Source of the DNA: Leyella stercorea
GTDB lineage: Bacteria; Bacteroidota; Bacteroidia; Bacteroidales; Bacteroidaceae
Assembly: GCF_019052365.1 (NCBI RefSeq)
Contig: NZ_JAHQUY010000031.1
Span: forward strand, 1-37,273
Direction: 5' to 3'
DNA length: 37,273 nt
The stretch's first letter is position 1, and each line of letters starts with the position of its first letter. A program made the position numbers and the translations under genes. Below are positions 15,854 through 25,147 of this stretch, one piece after another. The notes under the pieces were generated by a model. It was not told the origin of the DNA. It saw only the letters and a list, made by a program, of their open reading frames with translations, and did not search any database.

Positions 15854-17101
15854 ATGAAAATCGCAGATTTTAACTTTGCCGGCAAGAAGGCAATTGTACG
15901 CGTAGACTTCAATGTACCATTGGACGAGAATGGAAAAGTAACAGACGATACCCGTATCCGCGGCGCTCTTCCTACACTTAAGAAGGTGCTTGCAGACGGC
16001 GGCGCTCTCATCATGATGTCTCACATGGGCAAGCCGAAGGGCAAGGTTAACGAGAAGCTCTCTTTGAGCCAGATCGTTCCTAACGTATCTGCTGCTCTCG
16101 GTGTAGAGGTTAAGTTCGCTAAGGATTGCGGCAACGCTTCTGAAGAGGCTGCAGCTTTGAAGCCGGGCGAGGCACTTCTTCTTGAGAACCTCCGCTTCTA
16201 TCCGGAAGAGGAAGGCAAGCCGGTAGGCGTAGAGAAGGGCACACCTGAGTACGACGCAGCAAAGAAGGAGATGAAGGTTCGCCAGCAGGAGTTCGCTAAG
16301 AAGCTCGCTTCTTACGCAGACTGCTACGTAATGGACGCATTCGGTACAGCTCACCGCAAGCACGCTTCTACAGCCGTTATCGACGAGTACTTCGACAAGG
16401 ATCACAAGATGCTCGGCTACCTCATGGAGAAAGAGGTACATGCTGTTGACGCAGTTCTCGGCAACATCAAGCGCCCGTTCACAGCTATCATGGGTGGCTC
16501 TAAGGTTTCTACAAAGATCGGCATCATTGAGAACCTCCTCACAAAGGTTGACAACCTCATCCTCTGCGGTGGTATGACATACACATTCGCCAAGGCTCAG
16601 GGCGGCCACATCGGTCTCTCTATCTGCGAGGACGACAAGCTGGACGTAGCTCTCGACGTTATAAAGAAGGCTAAGGAGAACGGTGTAAACCTCGTTCTCG
16701 GCACAGACTCTGTATGCGGCGACGCATTCAAGAACGACTGCAACACACAGGTTTGCCCGTCAGGCGCAATTCCTGAGGGTTGGGAAGGTATGGACGCAGG
16801 TCCTGAGACACGCAAGCTCTTCGCAGACGCTATCAAGGGCGCTAAGACTATCCTCTGGAACGGTCCTGCAGGTGTATTCGAGTTCGACAACTTCGCTGGT
16901 GGCTCAAAGGCAATCGCTGAAGCAATCGCTGAGGCAACTAAGGAAGGCGCATTCTCACTCATCGGTGGTGGCGACTCTGTAGCTTGCATCAACAAGTTCG
17001 GCTTGGCTGACCAGGTTTCTTACATCTCTACTGGTGGTGGCGCTCTTCTCGAGGCTATCGAGGGCAAGGTACTCCCGGGCGTAGCTGCTATCGAGGCATA
17101 A
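15854..17101 (+). CDS. pgk: Phosphoglycerate kinase
   Basis: 415-aa glycolytic enzyme that transfers phosphate between 1,3-bisphosphoglycerate and ADP in the cytoplasm. The N-terminal substrate domain starts with [19 protein letters not shown] and contains SHMGKPKG. The C-terminal nucleotide domain carries NGPAGVFEF and the glycine-rich IGGGDS. The length is slightly above the usual 390-400 residues because of short loops around residue 130. Codon use is strongly biased (CTC, GGC, AAG, GCT), like the ribosomal genes nearby and unlike radA or queC, which fits high expression. Single gene with its own promoter and terminator. Confidence 0.97.
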   Translation: MKIADFNFAGKKAIVRVDFNVPLDENGKVTDDTRIRGALPTLKKVLADGGALIMMSHMGKPKGKVNEKLSLSQIVPNVSAALGVEVKFAKDCGNASEEAAALKPGEALLLENLRFYPEEEGKPVGVEKGTPEYDAAKKEMKVRQQEFAKKLASYADCYVMDAFGTAHRKHASTAVIDEYFDKDHKMLGYLMEKEVHAVDAVLGNIKRPFTAIMGGSKVSTKIGIIENLLTKVDNLILCGGMTYTFAKAQGGHIGLSICEDDKLDVALDVIKKAKENGVNLVLGTDSVCGDAFKNDCNTQVCPSGAIPEGWEGMDAGPETRKLFADAIKGAKTILWNGPAGVFEFDNFAGGSKAIAEAIAEATKEGAFSLIGGGDSVACINKFGLADQVSYISTGGGALLEAIEGKVLPGVAAIEA

Positions 17102-17135
17102 GCTATTTAGCTTCAAAGTAGACAAAACATAATAT

Positions 17136-17180
17136 GGCTGCAAACTATATACATTAATATATATGGTTTGCAGCCTTTTT
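17136..17180 (+). terminator. pgk terminator
   Basis: GGCTGCAAAC (17136-17145) pairs with GTTTGCAGCC (17166-17175). The AT-rich inner part can extend the stem, and five T follow. Confidence 0.85.
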
Positions 17181-17277
17181 CATTCATCACTCGATGCTAT
17201 TGGATAGTTTTTTATTAAATAAAGTTAAGATTTAGATATTAGAATTACTTCGCATACTTTATTTAAGATAAAATCAG

Positions 17278-17285
17278 TACCTTTG
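17278..17285 (+). promoter_or_regulatory. -7 promoter element of rpsF-rpsR-rplI
   Basis: TACCTTTG lies 45 bp before the rpsF ATG. The -33 region is weak. The short leader has only a GCAA/TTGC hairpin. I do not see the CCG-containing stem of the known S6:S18 binding motif. Confidence 0.65.
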
Positions 17286-17330
17286 CACTCGCAATTTTGC
17301 AAAAGTAATATTTATTTAATTTTTAACACA

Positions 17331-17672
17331 ATGAATCGATACGAAACCGTTTTCATTTTGACTCCCGTTTTGTCTGATGAACAGATGAAGGAAACGGTCG
17401 CTAAGTTCAAGAAGCTCCTCACTGACAATGGTGCAGAGATTGTGAACGAAGAGGCTTGGGGACTCAAGAAGATGGCTTATGCTATCCAGAAGAAGTCTAC
17501 AGGATTCTATTGCCTGTTGGAGTTCAAGGCTGAGCCAACAATTATCAAGACTCTCGAGACTGGCTATCGCCGCGACGAGAAAGTTATTCGTTACATCACT
17601 GTTAAGCTCGACAAGTATGCAGCTCAGTATGCAGAGAAGCGAGTTAACAAGTTCAAAAAAGAGGAGGCTTAA
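17331..17672 (+). CDS. rpsF: 30S ribosomal protein S6
   Basis: 113 aa from the ATG at 17331. S6 sits on the 30S platform as a dimer with S18. The frame is recognised by [17 protein letters not shown] at the start and the conserved [21 protein letters not shown]. An in-frame codon at 17283 would add a 16-residue extension inside the -7 promoter element, so it is rejected. First gene of the rpsF-rpsR-rplI operon, with three bases before rpsR. Confidence 0.95.
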   Translation: MNRYETVFILTPVLSDEQMKETVAKFKKLLTDNGAEIVNEEAWGLKKMAYAIQKKSTGFYCLLEFKAEPTIIKTLETGYRRDEKVIRYITVKLDKYAAQYAEKRVNKFKKEEA

Positions 17673-17675
17673 AAC

Positions 17676-17945
17676 ATGGCAGCAGTAGAATCAGAAATTC
17701 GCTATTTGACTCCACCTTCAGTGGACACACGCAAGAAGAAGTATTGCCGTTTTAAGAAGAGCGGTATCAAGTACATCGACTACAAGGATCCTGAGTTCCT
17801 CAAGAAGTTCTTGAACGAGCAGGGCAAGATCCTTCCGCGTCGTATCACAGGTACATCTTTGAAGTATCAGCGTCGCGTAGCACAGGCTGTTAAGCGTGCT
17901 CGCCAGATTGCGTTGCTTCCTTACGTAACCGATTTGATGAAATAA
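17676..17945 (+). CDS. rpsR: 30S ribosomal protein S18
   Basis: 89-aa basic protein of the 30S platform, partner of S6. The core [20 protein letters not shown] followed by [21 protein letters not shown] is the S18 signature. A single Cys (CRFKK) remains at the N-terminus, so this is not the full zinc-binding form. Second gene of the operon. Confidence 0.95.
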   Translation: MAAVESEIRYLTPPSVDTRKKKYCRFKKSGIKYIDYKDPEFLKKFLNEQGKILPRRITGTSLKYQRRVAQAVKRARQIALLPYVTDLMK

Positions 17946-17949
17946 ATTA

Positions 17950-17956
17950 AGGAGGA
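17950..17956 (+). promoter_or_regulatory. Canonical Shine-Dalgarno of rplI
   Basis: AAGGAGG lies nine bases before the rplI ATG. Most genes in the window start behind A-rich leaders without such a site, so an internal operon gene with a full Shine-Dalgarno stands out. Confidence 0.7.
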
Positions 17957-17965
17957 ATAGCAATT

Positions 17966-18472
17966 ATGGAGATTATACTTAAGGAAGATATTATCGGCTT
18001 GGGTTACAAGAACGATATCGTAAACGTAAAGAATGGTTATGGCCGTAACTACCTGATCCCGCAGGGTAAGGGTGTTATCGCTTCTGAATCAGCAAAGAAG
18101 GTTCTCGCTGAGAACTTGAAGCAGCAGGCTCACAAGCTCGCTGTCCTCAAGGCTGAGGCTGAGAAGAAGGCTGAGGCTCTCAATGGTGTTGAGCTCGTTA
18201 TCGAGGCTAAGGTTAGCGCTACTGGTGCTACTTACGGCTCTGTAAACGCAAACATCGTTGCTGAGGAACTTCAGAAGAAGGGCTTTGAGATTGATCGCAA
18301 GATCATCACAATGCGCGACATCAAGACTGTTGGCGACTTCGAGGCTACTATCCACTTCCACAAGGAGGTTGAGGTTAAGCTCCCGGTTAAGGTCGTAGCA
18401 GAGAACGCTGTAGTTGAGGCTCCGGTTGAAGAAGCAAAGGCTGAGGCAACTGAAGAGAACGCAGCTGAGTAA
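17966..18472 (+). CDS. rplI: 50S ribosomal protein L9
   Basis: 168 aa. L9 binds 23S rRNA at the base of the L1 stalk. The N-terminal domain carries EDIIGLGYKNDIVNVKNGYGRNYLIP. The long central helix (residues about 42-75) is rich in Ala, Lys and Glu. The C-terminal domain ends with an extra acidic, alanine-rich tail (APVEEAKAEATEENAAE) about 20 residues beyond the usual length. Third gene of the S6-S18-L9 operon, closed by a terminator with a TTCG loop. Confidence 0.95.
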   Translation: MEIILKEDIIGLGYKNDIVNVKNGYGRNYLIPQGKGVIASESAKKVLAENLKQQAHKLAVLKAEAEKKAEALNGVELVIEAKVSATGATYGSVNANIVAEELQKKGFEIDRKIITMRDIKTVGDFEATIHFHKEVEVKLPVKVVAENAVVEAPVEEAKAEATEENAAE

Positions 18473-18501
18473 TTCGATTTACAGATTACAACATAAAATT
18501 G

Positions 18502-18530
18502 AAGGTAGAATGTTTCGACATTCTACCTTT
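18502..18530 (+). terminator. Terminator of rpsF-rpsR-rplI
   Basis: AAGGTAGAATGT (18502-18513) pairs perfectly with ACATTCTACCTT (18518-18529) around a TTCG tetraloop, followed by a T-rich tract. Confidence 0.85.
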
Positions 18531-18567
18531 AATCGTTTTATAGGTTAATTTTTATCGTCTCGCCCTC

Positions 18568-18611
18568 AAAAAAATAAAGCATTGCGCCAACACAATTAAT
18601 TGACACAATGC
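18568..18611 (-). terminator. Probable terminator of the HisC-like gene
   Basis: On the minus strand GCATTG (18611-18606) and CAATGC (18584-18579) pair, enclosing a CAATTAATTG palindrome, and a run of seven T follows (18574-18568). The stem is short, so it is less certain than its neighbour. Confidence 0.55.
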
Positions 18612-18641
18612 CGTATTATTTCGCTTCCGCCCAATATCGGT

Positions 18642-19676
18642 TTAATATTGACGCAACGCAGAAAGTAACTCGTTATTCTCAGGCTTTGAACCGATGGTTA
18701 TGCGCAAGCAATTCTCGCACAACGGCATACCGGAACAATCCTTTACCATTATTCCCCTATCCGACAGATATTTATATACAGCTTGCGCATTCTCAAACTT
18801 TACAAGCAAGAAGTTTGTTTCTGACGGATAGACACGTTTGCAAATAGGCAAGTCCATGAAAGCAGAAACCATACGCTGGCGCTCGAGAATGATTGTGCGC
18901 ACGCGCTTTTCAGCTTCAAATGTGTCTCTGAATTCTTCTATGGCAACCTTCTGCGACAATGAGTTCAAAGCAAAAGGCGCCGCTACCCTATTCAATATGC
19001 CAACAATGTCACGACTTGCATAAAGCATAGCCACCGAAATGGCAGCACACCCCCAAGAATTGTCCATCGTGTTCATCACAACAAGATTTTCATACTTTGC
19101 AAGTCGAGAGCGCCAAGAAGCCCGGTTACTGAAGTCTACATACGATTCATCCAAAACAACGATTCCATCGAACATCTCCAGCAGCATAATCACTTCAGAA
19201 GGATTGGCTGCAGCACCGGTTGGAGAGTTCGGCGAACAGATCCAAATAAGTTTGGTATGCTCATCACATTGCTCAAGTACACGCTCCGCATTCAACTGGA
19301 AGTTATCGGCGAGCAAAACACGACGATTCTCCACATCGTTCAACTGCGCTAAAGCACCATATATATAATATGTAGGCTCAACAGTGATAACATTGTCAAC
19401 ACCAGGCGTACAAAAGCAACGATACATTGCGTCGACAAGCGCATGGCGTCCGTTTGCCACAAACACATTACCCACACCAACATTCTTCACCTTAGCAATC
19501 GATGTCTTCAGCACATTCAACAAAGCATCCGGATAACGGTTATAAGGCGAATTATATGGGTTTTCGTCTCTGTCGAGCCATATACACGACTCAGAACGTC
19601 GAGCACCTTCATATTTAAAATCCTGCAAAGTCATATTCAAGATGTTCGTTCGCACCAATTCCTCTAATGGTTTCAT
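18642..19676 (-). CDS. HisC-like protein lacking the PLP lysine (pseudoenzyme)
   Basis: 344 aa, the full length of histidinol-phosphate aminotransferase and alignable to it throughout: LDRDENPY and NRYPD at the front, CSPNSPTG (Asn150), VVLDESYVDF (Asp176, Tyr179) and CLRITIG (Arg325). However, the cofactor motifs have changed. The SKAWG motif is DNSWG, with Asn206 in place of the Schiff-base lysine. The phosphate-binding Arg eight residues later is Ser214. The G-S/A-D-E loop is G-R-H-A (76-79). The frame is intact, with its own promoter and terminator, so it does not look like a decaying gene. It should be unable to transaminate by the normal mechanism. No other his genes are adjacent. Its real function is unknown. 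Confidence 0.85.
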   Translation of the reverse strand: MKPLEELVRTNILNMTLQDFKYEGARRSESCIWLDRDENPYNSPYNRYPDALLNVLKTSIAKVKNVGVGNVFVANGRHALVDAMYRCFCTPGVDNVITVEPTYYIYGALAQLNDVENRRVLLADNFQLNAERVLEQCDEHTKLIWICSPNSPTGAAANPSEVIMLLEMFDGIVVLDESYVDFSNRASWRSRLAKYENLVVMNTMDNSWGCAAISVAMLYASRDIVGILNRVAAPFALNSLSQKVAIEEFRDTFEAEKRVRTIILERQRMVSAFMDLPICKRVYPSETNFLLVKFENAQAVYKYLSDRGIMVKDCSGMPLCENCLRITIGSKPENNELLSALRQY

Positions 19677-19716
19677 AAATAATAATTCGAAAAGTTCAAC
19701 TCTAAATATTAATACA

Positions 19717-19748
19717 CAAAAGTAAGTTATTTTTAGGTATTATGCAAG
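19717..19748 (-). promoter_or_regulatory. Promoter of the HisC-like gene
   Basis: On the minus strand CTTG (19748-19745), a 20-bp spacer and TACTTTTG (19724-19717) form a good promoter. It starts near 19711, leaving about 35 nt of leader. Its -33 end lies next to the divergent mltF-like promoter. Confidence 0.65.
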
Positions 19749-19756
19749 ATTTATTG

Positions 19757-19764
19757 TACTTTTG
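19757..19764 (+). promoter_or_regulatory. -7 promoter element of the transglycosylase gene
   Basis: TACTTTTG lies 23 bp before the ATG at 19788, so the leader would be under 20 nt. The -33 element is weak (TTTA at 19732-19735). Confidence 0.55.
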
Positions 19765-19787
19765 TAGGCTCTTGAGAACAAGTTTAT

Positions 19788-20990
19788 ATGCATACAAAAT
19801 CAATCCTCACACTCCTACTCATAATGGCACTCGGAGCTTGCACAGAGAAACAACAATCTACGCAAACTCCTTGGGGCGACACGTTCGGAACAGACACCAC
19901 TACATCGCAGACATTCTCGCTCAGAGACATTCAAGAAAGCGGTGAAATGGTCGTTTTAACTATAAGTGGACCAGACACTTATTACGAATATAGAGGAAAA
20001 CAATTAGGCACGCAGTATCTTATGTGTGAGAAATTTGCACAGAAAATCGGCGTGTCTCTACGCGTTGACATTTGCAGAAGCATCGATGAAATGGTCAAAA
20101 AATTCAAATCTGGAGATGCAGATATGATTGTATACCCTATTCCGACCTCCACAAAAGGTATAATACCGTGCGGATACAGCACAGACCAAGGCAAACTCTC
20201 CTGGGCTGTAAGAGACGGCAATACAGAATTAGCAGACAGCATCAAGAACTGGTACAAGCCTGAGATTGCAGCAAATGTAAAACGTGAGGAAAAAGAGTTG
20301 TTCTCCACACAAAGCATCCACAGACATGTGTATGCCCCAATGCTGAACACACAAGCAGGCATCATCTCCAACTACGACCACCTTTTTAAGCGCTACGCCC
20401 CTATCGCAAGATGGGACTGGCGACTGCTTGCTGCCCAATGTTATCAAGAATCATGCTTCGACCCTAAGGCGTATTCTTGGGCTGGCGCAAAGGGATTGAT
20501 GCAGATTATGCCAGAAACTGCAAGACGTCTCGGATTAGCAGAAAGTGAAGTATACGAACCGGAGCAAAACATCTATGCAGCAGTGCGTTACATCAACGAG
20601 TTAAACTCGCACTTTACGGATATAAGAAACCCAGAAGAACGCAAATTCTTTATACTTGCAAGCTACAACGGCGGATTCTTTCATATCCGTGACGCTATGG
20701 CATTGACTAAAAAGAACGGCAAGAATCCACACAAATGGATACATGTAGCTGAATACGTACTAAAGCTCAGCACACCAGAATGCTATAACGACCCCGTAGT
20801 CAAATACGGATATATGCGTGGTAGCGAGACTGTCAACTACGTTAGTGCCATATATAGCCGCTGGCAGAAGTATCGAGGCGTCAGAAATGCATCGTCATTA
20901 GCCCCAACCGATGATGCCCCAACCGTTTATGAGCCACACAAAGCAAGCAAGAAACACCGTTTCAAGCTCAAGAATGTTAAAGATAATTAA
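19788..20990 (+). CDS. MltF-like membrane-bound lytic transglycosylase
   Basis: 400-aa lipoprotein: signal peptide with lipobox LGAC, lipidated at Cys18. Residues about 45-170 resemble a solute-binding (SBP_bac_3) domain (GPDTYYEYRGKQLGTQYLMCEKFA), the regulatory half of MltF. The C-terminal half (about 200-330) is a lysozyme-like SLT domain with the catalytic Glu221 in QESCFDPKAYSWAGAKGLMQ and the supporting motifs AVRYINEL and ILASYNGG. It cuts the glycan strands of peptidoglycan to give 1,6-anhydro ends, from the periplasmic face of a membrane. It is transcribed alone and divergently from the HisC-like gene. Confidence 0.88.
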   Translation: MHTKSILTLLLIMALGACTEKQQSTQTPWGDTFGTDTTTSQTFSLRDIQESGEMVVLTISGPDTYYEYRGKQLGTQYLMCEKFAQKIGVSLRVDICRSIDEMVKKFKSGDADMIVYPIPTSTKGIIPCGYSTDQGKLSWAVRDGNTELADSIKNWYKPEIAANVKREEKELFSTQSIHRHVYAPMLNTQAGIISNYDHLFKRYAPIARWDWRLLAAQCYQESCFDPKAYSWAGAKGLMQIMPETARRLGLAESEVYEPEQNIYAAVRYINELNSHFTDIRNPEERKFFILASYNGGFFHIRDAMALTKKNGKNPHKWIHVAEYVLKLSTPECYNDPVVKYGYMRGSETVNYVSAIYSRWQKYRGVRNASSLAPTDDAPTVYEPHKASKKHRFKLKNVKDN

Positions 20991-21040
20991 TAATTAAAAC
21001 ACATATAATATATAATTGTATCGTTACGGAAAAATATGCG

Positions 21041-21048
21041 TACCTTTG
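21041..21048 (+). promoter_or_regulatory. -7 promoter element of rpsA
   Basis: TACCTTTG lies 62 bp before the rpsA ATG; the same element precedes rpsF. TTG at 21016-21018 is a possible -33 at a long spacing of 22 bp. The leader is AT-rich and unstructured. Confidence 0.65.
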
Positions 21049-21110
21049 CAACTCGATTTAATAATTCACATAAAGTCTAACTTTATTAATTTTCAATTTT
21101 TACTAATTTT

Positions 21111-22883
21111 ATGTCAAATTTAAAGAACGTACAGCCATTGGCAGACTTCAACTGGGACGAGTTTGAGAATGGAAGTAGCTTGAACGTAAGCAAGCAGGAG
21201 CTTGAGAAGGCTTATGACGAAACACTTAACAAGGTATCTGAGCACCAGGTAGTTGAGGGTACTGTAATCTCTATCGACAAGAAAGAGGTTATCGTAAACA
21301 TCGGTTACAAGAGCGACGGTATCATCCCTGCATCTGAATTCCGTTACAACCCGGAGCTGAAGGTAGGCGACAAGGTTGAGGTTTATGTAGAGAACCAGGA
21401 GGACCGCAAGGGTCAGCTCGTACTCTCTCACAAGAAGGCTCGTCTTAGCAAGAGCTGGGAGCGTGTTAACGCAGCTCTTGAGAACGAAGAAGTTATCCAG
21501 GGTTACATCAAGTGCCGCACTAAGGGTGGCATGATCGTTGATGTATTCGGAATTGAGGCATTCCTCCCGGGAAGCCAGATTGACGTTCACCCAATACGCG
21601 ACTACGACGTATTCGTAGGCAAGACAATGGAGTTCAAGGTTGTTAAGATCAACCAGGAGTTCCGCAATGTAGTTGTTTCTCACAAGGCTCTCATCGAGGC
21701 TGAGTTGGAAGCACAGAAGAAGGAAATCATCGGCAAGCTCGAGAAGGGTCAGATCCTCGAGGGTACAGTTAAGAACATCACATCTTACGGTGTATTCGTT
21801 GACCTCGGTGGTGTTGACGGTCTCATCCACATCACAGACCTCTCTTGGGGCCGCGTAAGCGATCCGCACGAGGTTGTAGCACTCGACCAGAAGATTAATG
21901 TTGTTATCCTCGACTTCGATGACGAGAAGAAGCGTATCGCTCTCGGTCTGAAGCAGCTCACTCCGCACCCATGGGATGCTCTTGACGAGAACCTCAAGGT
22001 AGGTGACCACGTTAAGGGTAAGGTAGTTGTTATCGCTGATTACGGCGCATTCGTAGAGATCGCTCCGGGCGTTGAGGGTCTTATCCACGTTTCAGAGATG
22101 AGCTGGAGCCAGCACCTCCGTTCAGCACAGGAGTTCCTCCACGTAGGCGACGAGGTAGAGGCAGTTATCCTCACACTCGACCGCGCAGAGCGCAAGATGT
22201 CTCTCGGCATCAAGCAGCTCAAGGAAGATCCGTGGGAGGCAATCGAGGTTAAGTACCCGGTAGGCAGCAAGCACACAGCTAAGGTTCGCAACTTCACTAA
22301 CTTCGGTATCTTCGTAGAGCTCGAGGAAGGTGTTGATGGCCTTATCCACATCTCAGACCTTTCTTGGACAAAGAAGGTTAAGCATCCGTCAGAGTTCACA
22401 CAGGTTGGTGCAAACATCGACGTTGTAGTTCTCGAGATCGACAAGGAGAACCGTCGTCTCAGCCTTGGTCACAAGCAGCTTGAGGAGAATCCTTGGGATA
22501 CATACGAGACTATCTACACTCCGGGTTCTGTACACACAGGCAAGATTACAGAGATGATGGACAAGGGCGCTGTTATCACTCTCAACGAGGGTGGTGAGGG
22601 CTTCGCTACTCCTAAGCACCTCGTTAAGGAGGATGGCACACAGGCACAGCTTGGTGAGGAGCTCGAGTTCAAGGTAATCGAGTTTGTTAAGGAGACAAAG
22701 CGTATCATCCTTTCACATAGCCGTACATTCGAGACAGCTAAGGACGAGGTTAAGGCACCGCGCAAGCACAACACAGCTAAGAAGGAGTCTACTCCGGTTA
22801 TCAACAACGTAGCTGCCAGCACAACTCTCGGTGACCTCGACGCTCTCGCAGAGCTCAAGGCTAAGATGGAGAAGGGCGAATAA
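21111..22883 (+). CDS. rpsA: 30S ribosomal protein S1
   Basis: 590-aa RNA-binding protein that brings mRNA to the 30S subunit. Six S1 (OB-fold) repeats follow each other from about residue 50. Repeats 3 to 5 are close copies (GVFVDLGGVDGLIHITDLSW, AFVEIAPGVEGLIHVSEMSW, IFVELEEGVDGLIHISDLSW). The sixth is more diverged (GAVITLNEGGEGFATPKHL). A basic, disordered tail follows. Length is in the range usual for Bacteroidetes. Codon bias is as strong as in pgk. It is a single transcription unit with a clear terminator. S1 matters in this phylum because few of its genes carry Shine-Dalgarno sites. Confidence 0.96.
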   Translation: MSNLKNVQPLADFNWDEFENGSSLNVSKQELEKAYDETLNKVSEHQVVEGTVISIDKKEVIVNIGYKSDGIIPASEFRYNPELKVGDKVEVYVENQEDRKGQLVLSHKKARLSKSWERVNAALENEEVIQGYIKCRTKGGMIVDVFGIEAFLPGSQIDVHPIRDYDVFVGKTMEFKVVKINQEFRNVVVSHKALIEAELEAQKKEIIGKLEKGQILEGTVKNITSYGVFVDLGGVDGLIHITDLSWGRVSDPHEVVALDQKINVVILDFDDEKKRIALGLKQLTPHPWDALDENLKVGDHVKGKVVVIADYGAFVEIAPGVEGLIHVSEMSWSQHLRSAQEFLHVGDEVEAVILTLDRAERKMSLGIKQLKEDPWEAIEVKYPVGSKHTAKVRNFTNFGIFVELEEGVDGLIHISDLSWTKKVKHPSEFTQVGANIDVVVLEIDKENRRLSLGHKQLEENPWDTYETIYTPGSVHTGKITEMMDKGAVITLNEGGEGFATPKHLVKEDGTQAQLGEELEFKVIEFVKETKRIILSHSRTFETAKDEVKAPRKHNTAKKESTPVINNVAASTTLGDLDALAELKAKMEKGE

Positions 22884-22912
22884 TCGTAACTCAAATCCAT
22901 AAACATAATAAG

Positions 22913-22943
22913 AAGGCGACTGCTTAATGCAGTCGCCTTTTTT
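22913..22943 (+). terminator. rpsA terminator
   Basis: AAGGCGACTGC (22913-22923) pairs perfectly with GCAGTCGCCTT (22929-22939) around a five-base loop, followed by further T. Confidence 0.9.
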
Positions 22944-23030
22944 ACCTTTTAAGCACACCTGCATTTTGTTAATGCGTGTTAACACATGAAAATACAGCCT
23001 TTTGTAGAGTTATATTTCAAATAAAATCAG

Positions 23031-23038
23031 TAACTTTG
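23031..23038 (+). promoter_or_regulatory. -7 promoter element of rho-uvrA
   Basis: TAACTTTG lies 65 bp before the rho ATG. I find no clean -33 at the usual distance. The leader of about 60 nt has an ACGTTTC/GAAACGT inverted repeat near 23063-23083. Confidence 0.6.
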
Positions 23039-23103
23039 CAACATAATAATCCAAAACACTTACGTTTCTCTTCTGAAACGTAGTTTCTCAATTAATTTTT
23101 ATT

Positions 23104-25146
23104 ATGTATAGCAAAGACGAATTATCAGATAAGAATACTTCTGAATTGCAGGATATTGCAACCGGCTTGGGTCTTAATGTTCAGGACTACACCAACAACG
23201 ATGAATTGGTGTATGCAATTCTTGACAGACAAGCAGAAGTTGAAGGCAACAAGAATCCTTTAGGAGGTACTAAGCGTCGCCGTACCCGTATCGTCAAGAA
23301 AGATACAGACAAAGTGTACACCGTGAACGGTTCGGAAGGAGAGAATTTCGACATAAAGAAAAACAAGACTGCAACAACCAGCAATACAGAACAGCCCAAA
23401 ACAGTAGAGCCCGAAGAGGTTTCTCCAAGCGAAGAAGACATGTCACTTGAAGAACAGCTCAAGGCTATTCCGAAGCATCGCGGCCGCAAGTCGAAAAAAG
23501 AACTCGAGCTGCTGTCTGCTTTAGAAGCACGCAAGCAGCAAACACCCGCAGAAGACGCGATGGAAGAAATGGTGTCTGCAGAAGAAAATAATATTGTTGC
23601 AGACGAACCGCTCCCCTACGCTCCTACCGATGAATACACAGACAACGGCAACACGGAGAATGATGATACAGACGATTTCATTGTAGACACCGTCAAATCT
23701 GACGATATTATTCCAGAAGAAGCATTCCATGGCGATACTCAGACAGAAGGCAAGCTCCCTGACCCAGGCTTGTTGGAGCAGTTGCAGGCAAAGATAAACG
23801 CCCACAACTCTTCTAACGAAGAAGAGCAGGAAATGCCGAACGACATGTATTGGGATGGCGACCCTGCTGACGGAACCGACTTCATTACAGTTGTAGACCT
23901 GCCTATTGAGGATCAGGGTGTTGTGCCGACATACGACATGTTCGACAACCCTACCAACAACAATATTCAGCAAGAGCAGGCTCCTACATATCAACAGCAG
24001 GAACCCGCTGCTCCACTCTTCGACTTCACAGACCTTATTACAGCCAATGGCGTTCTCGAAGTGATGCCCGACGGATATGGTTTCCTGCGTTCAAGCGACT
24101 ATAACTATCTGTCATCTCCTGATGATGTGTACGTTTCTACACAGCAGATAAAGTGCTACGGGCTCAAGACCGGTGATGTCATTGAATGTCATGTACGTCC
24201 GCCGCACGACGGCGAGAAGTATTTCCCGCTTACAAGCATCGACCTTATAAACGGCAGAGAGCCTATGGATGTGCGCGACCGCATTGCATTCGAGCACCTC
24301 ACTCCGCTCTTCCCTGACGAGAAGTTCAATCTCTGCGGCGATAAGGCTACAACAAACCTGAGCACACGCATCGTAGACATATTCTCGCCTATCGGCAAAG
24401 GTCAGCGTGCACTCATTGTCGCACAGCCAAAGACCGGTAAGACAATCTTGATGAAGGACATTGCCAACGCCATTGCGGCAAACCATCCTGAAGCATATCT
24501 CATGATGCTTCTCATCGACGAGCGTCCTGAGGAGGTTACAGACATGGCGCGCACAGTAAATGCAGAGGTTATCGCCTCTACATTCGACGAGCCGGCAGAG
24601 CGTCATGTGAAGATTGCAGGCATTGTGCTTGAGAAGGCAAAGCGTATGGTAGAATGTGGTCACGATGTAGTCATCTTCCTCGATTCTATCACTCGTCTTG
24701 CACGCGCTTACAACACCGTTTCGCCCGCATCAGGCAAGGTGCTCACCGGTGGTGTTGACGCAAATGCGCTCCAGAAGCCGAAGCGCTTCTTCGGTGCGGC
24801 ACGTAACATAGAAGGTGGCGGATCGCTCACAATCATCGCAACCGCACTCATTGATACCGGTTCGAAGATGGACGAAGTTATCTTCGAGGAGTTCAAGGGT
24901 ACGGGCAACATGGAGTTGCAGCTCGACCGCTCACTCTCCAACAAGCGTATATTCCCGGCTGTCAACCTTGTTGCTTCAAGTACACGTCGAGACGATCTGC
25001 TTCAGGACAAGACCACACTCGACCGTATGTGGATTTTGCGCAAGTACATTGCCGACATGAACCCGATAGAGGCAATGAACACCATACACGACAGTATGAG
25101 CAAGACGCGAGACAACGAGGAATTCCTGTTATCTATGAATTCTTAA
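23104..25146 (+). CDS. rho: Transcription termination factor Rho with long disordered insert
   Basis: 680-aa hexameric RNA-dependent ATPase, about 260 residues longer than E. coli Rho (419). Residues 1-45 are the Rho N-terminal helical bundle. Residues about 50-310 are an acidic, low-complexity stretch rich in Glu, Asp, Asn, Thr, Gln and Pro, placed between that bundle and the RNA-binding OB fold (from about 311, [18 protein letters not shown]). The ATPase core has Walker A QPKTGKT at 441-447, [13 protein letters not shown] and [15 protein letters not shown]. Large inserts at this point are known in Bacteroidetes Rho, and phase separation has been reported for a Bacteroides one. It is first gene of an operon with uvrA, one base apart. 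Confidence 0.95.
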   Translation: MYSKDELSDKNTSELQDIATGLGLNVQDYTNNDELVYAILDRQAEVEGNKNPLGGTKRRRTRIVKKDTDKVYTVNGSEGENFDIKKNKTATTSNTEQPKTVEPEEVSPSEEDMSLEEQLKAIPKHRGRKSKKELELLSALEARKQQTPAEDAMEEMVSAEENNIVADEPLPYAPTDEYTDNGNTENDDTDDFIVDTVKSDDIIPEEAFHGDTQTEGKLPDPGLLEQLQAKINAHNSSNEEEQEMPNDMYWDGDPADGTDFITVVDLPIEDQGVVPTYDMFDNPTNNNIQQEQAPTYQQQEPAAPLFDFTDLITANGVLEVMPDGYGFLRSSDYNYLSSPDDVYVSTQQIKCYGLKTGDVIECHVRPPHDGEKYFPLTSIDLINGREPMDVRDRIAFEHLTPLFPDEKFNLCGDKATTNLSTRIVDIFSPIGKGQRALIVAQPKTGKTILMKDIANAIAANHPEAYLMMLLIDERPEEVTDMARTVNAEVIASTFDEPAERHVKIAGIVLEKAKRMVECGHDVVIFLDSITRLARAYNTVSPASGKVLTGGVDANALQKPKRFFGAARNIEGGGSLTIIATALIDTGSKMDEVIFEEFKGTGNMELQLDRSLSNKRIFPAVNLVASSTRRDDLLQDKTTLDRMWILRKYIADMNPIEAMNTIHDSMSKTRDNEEFLLSMNS

Positions 25147-25147
25147 A

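Noticed and set aside
17286..17330. S6:S18 autoregulatory leader before rpsF
   Set aside because: The leader is 45 nt and AT-rich, with only a small GCAA/TTGC stem; the conserved CCG bulge structure is not visible.
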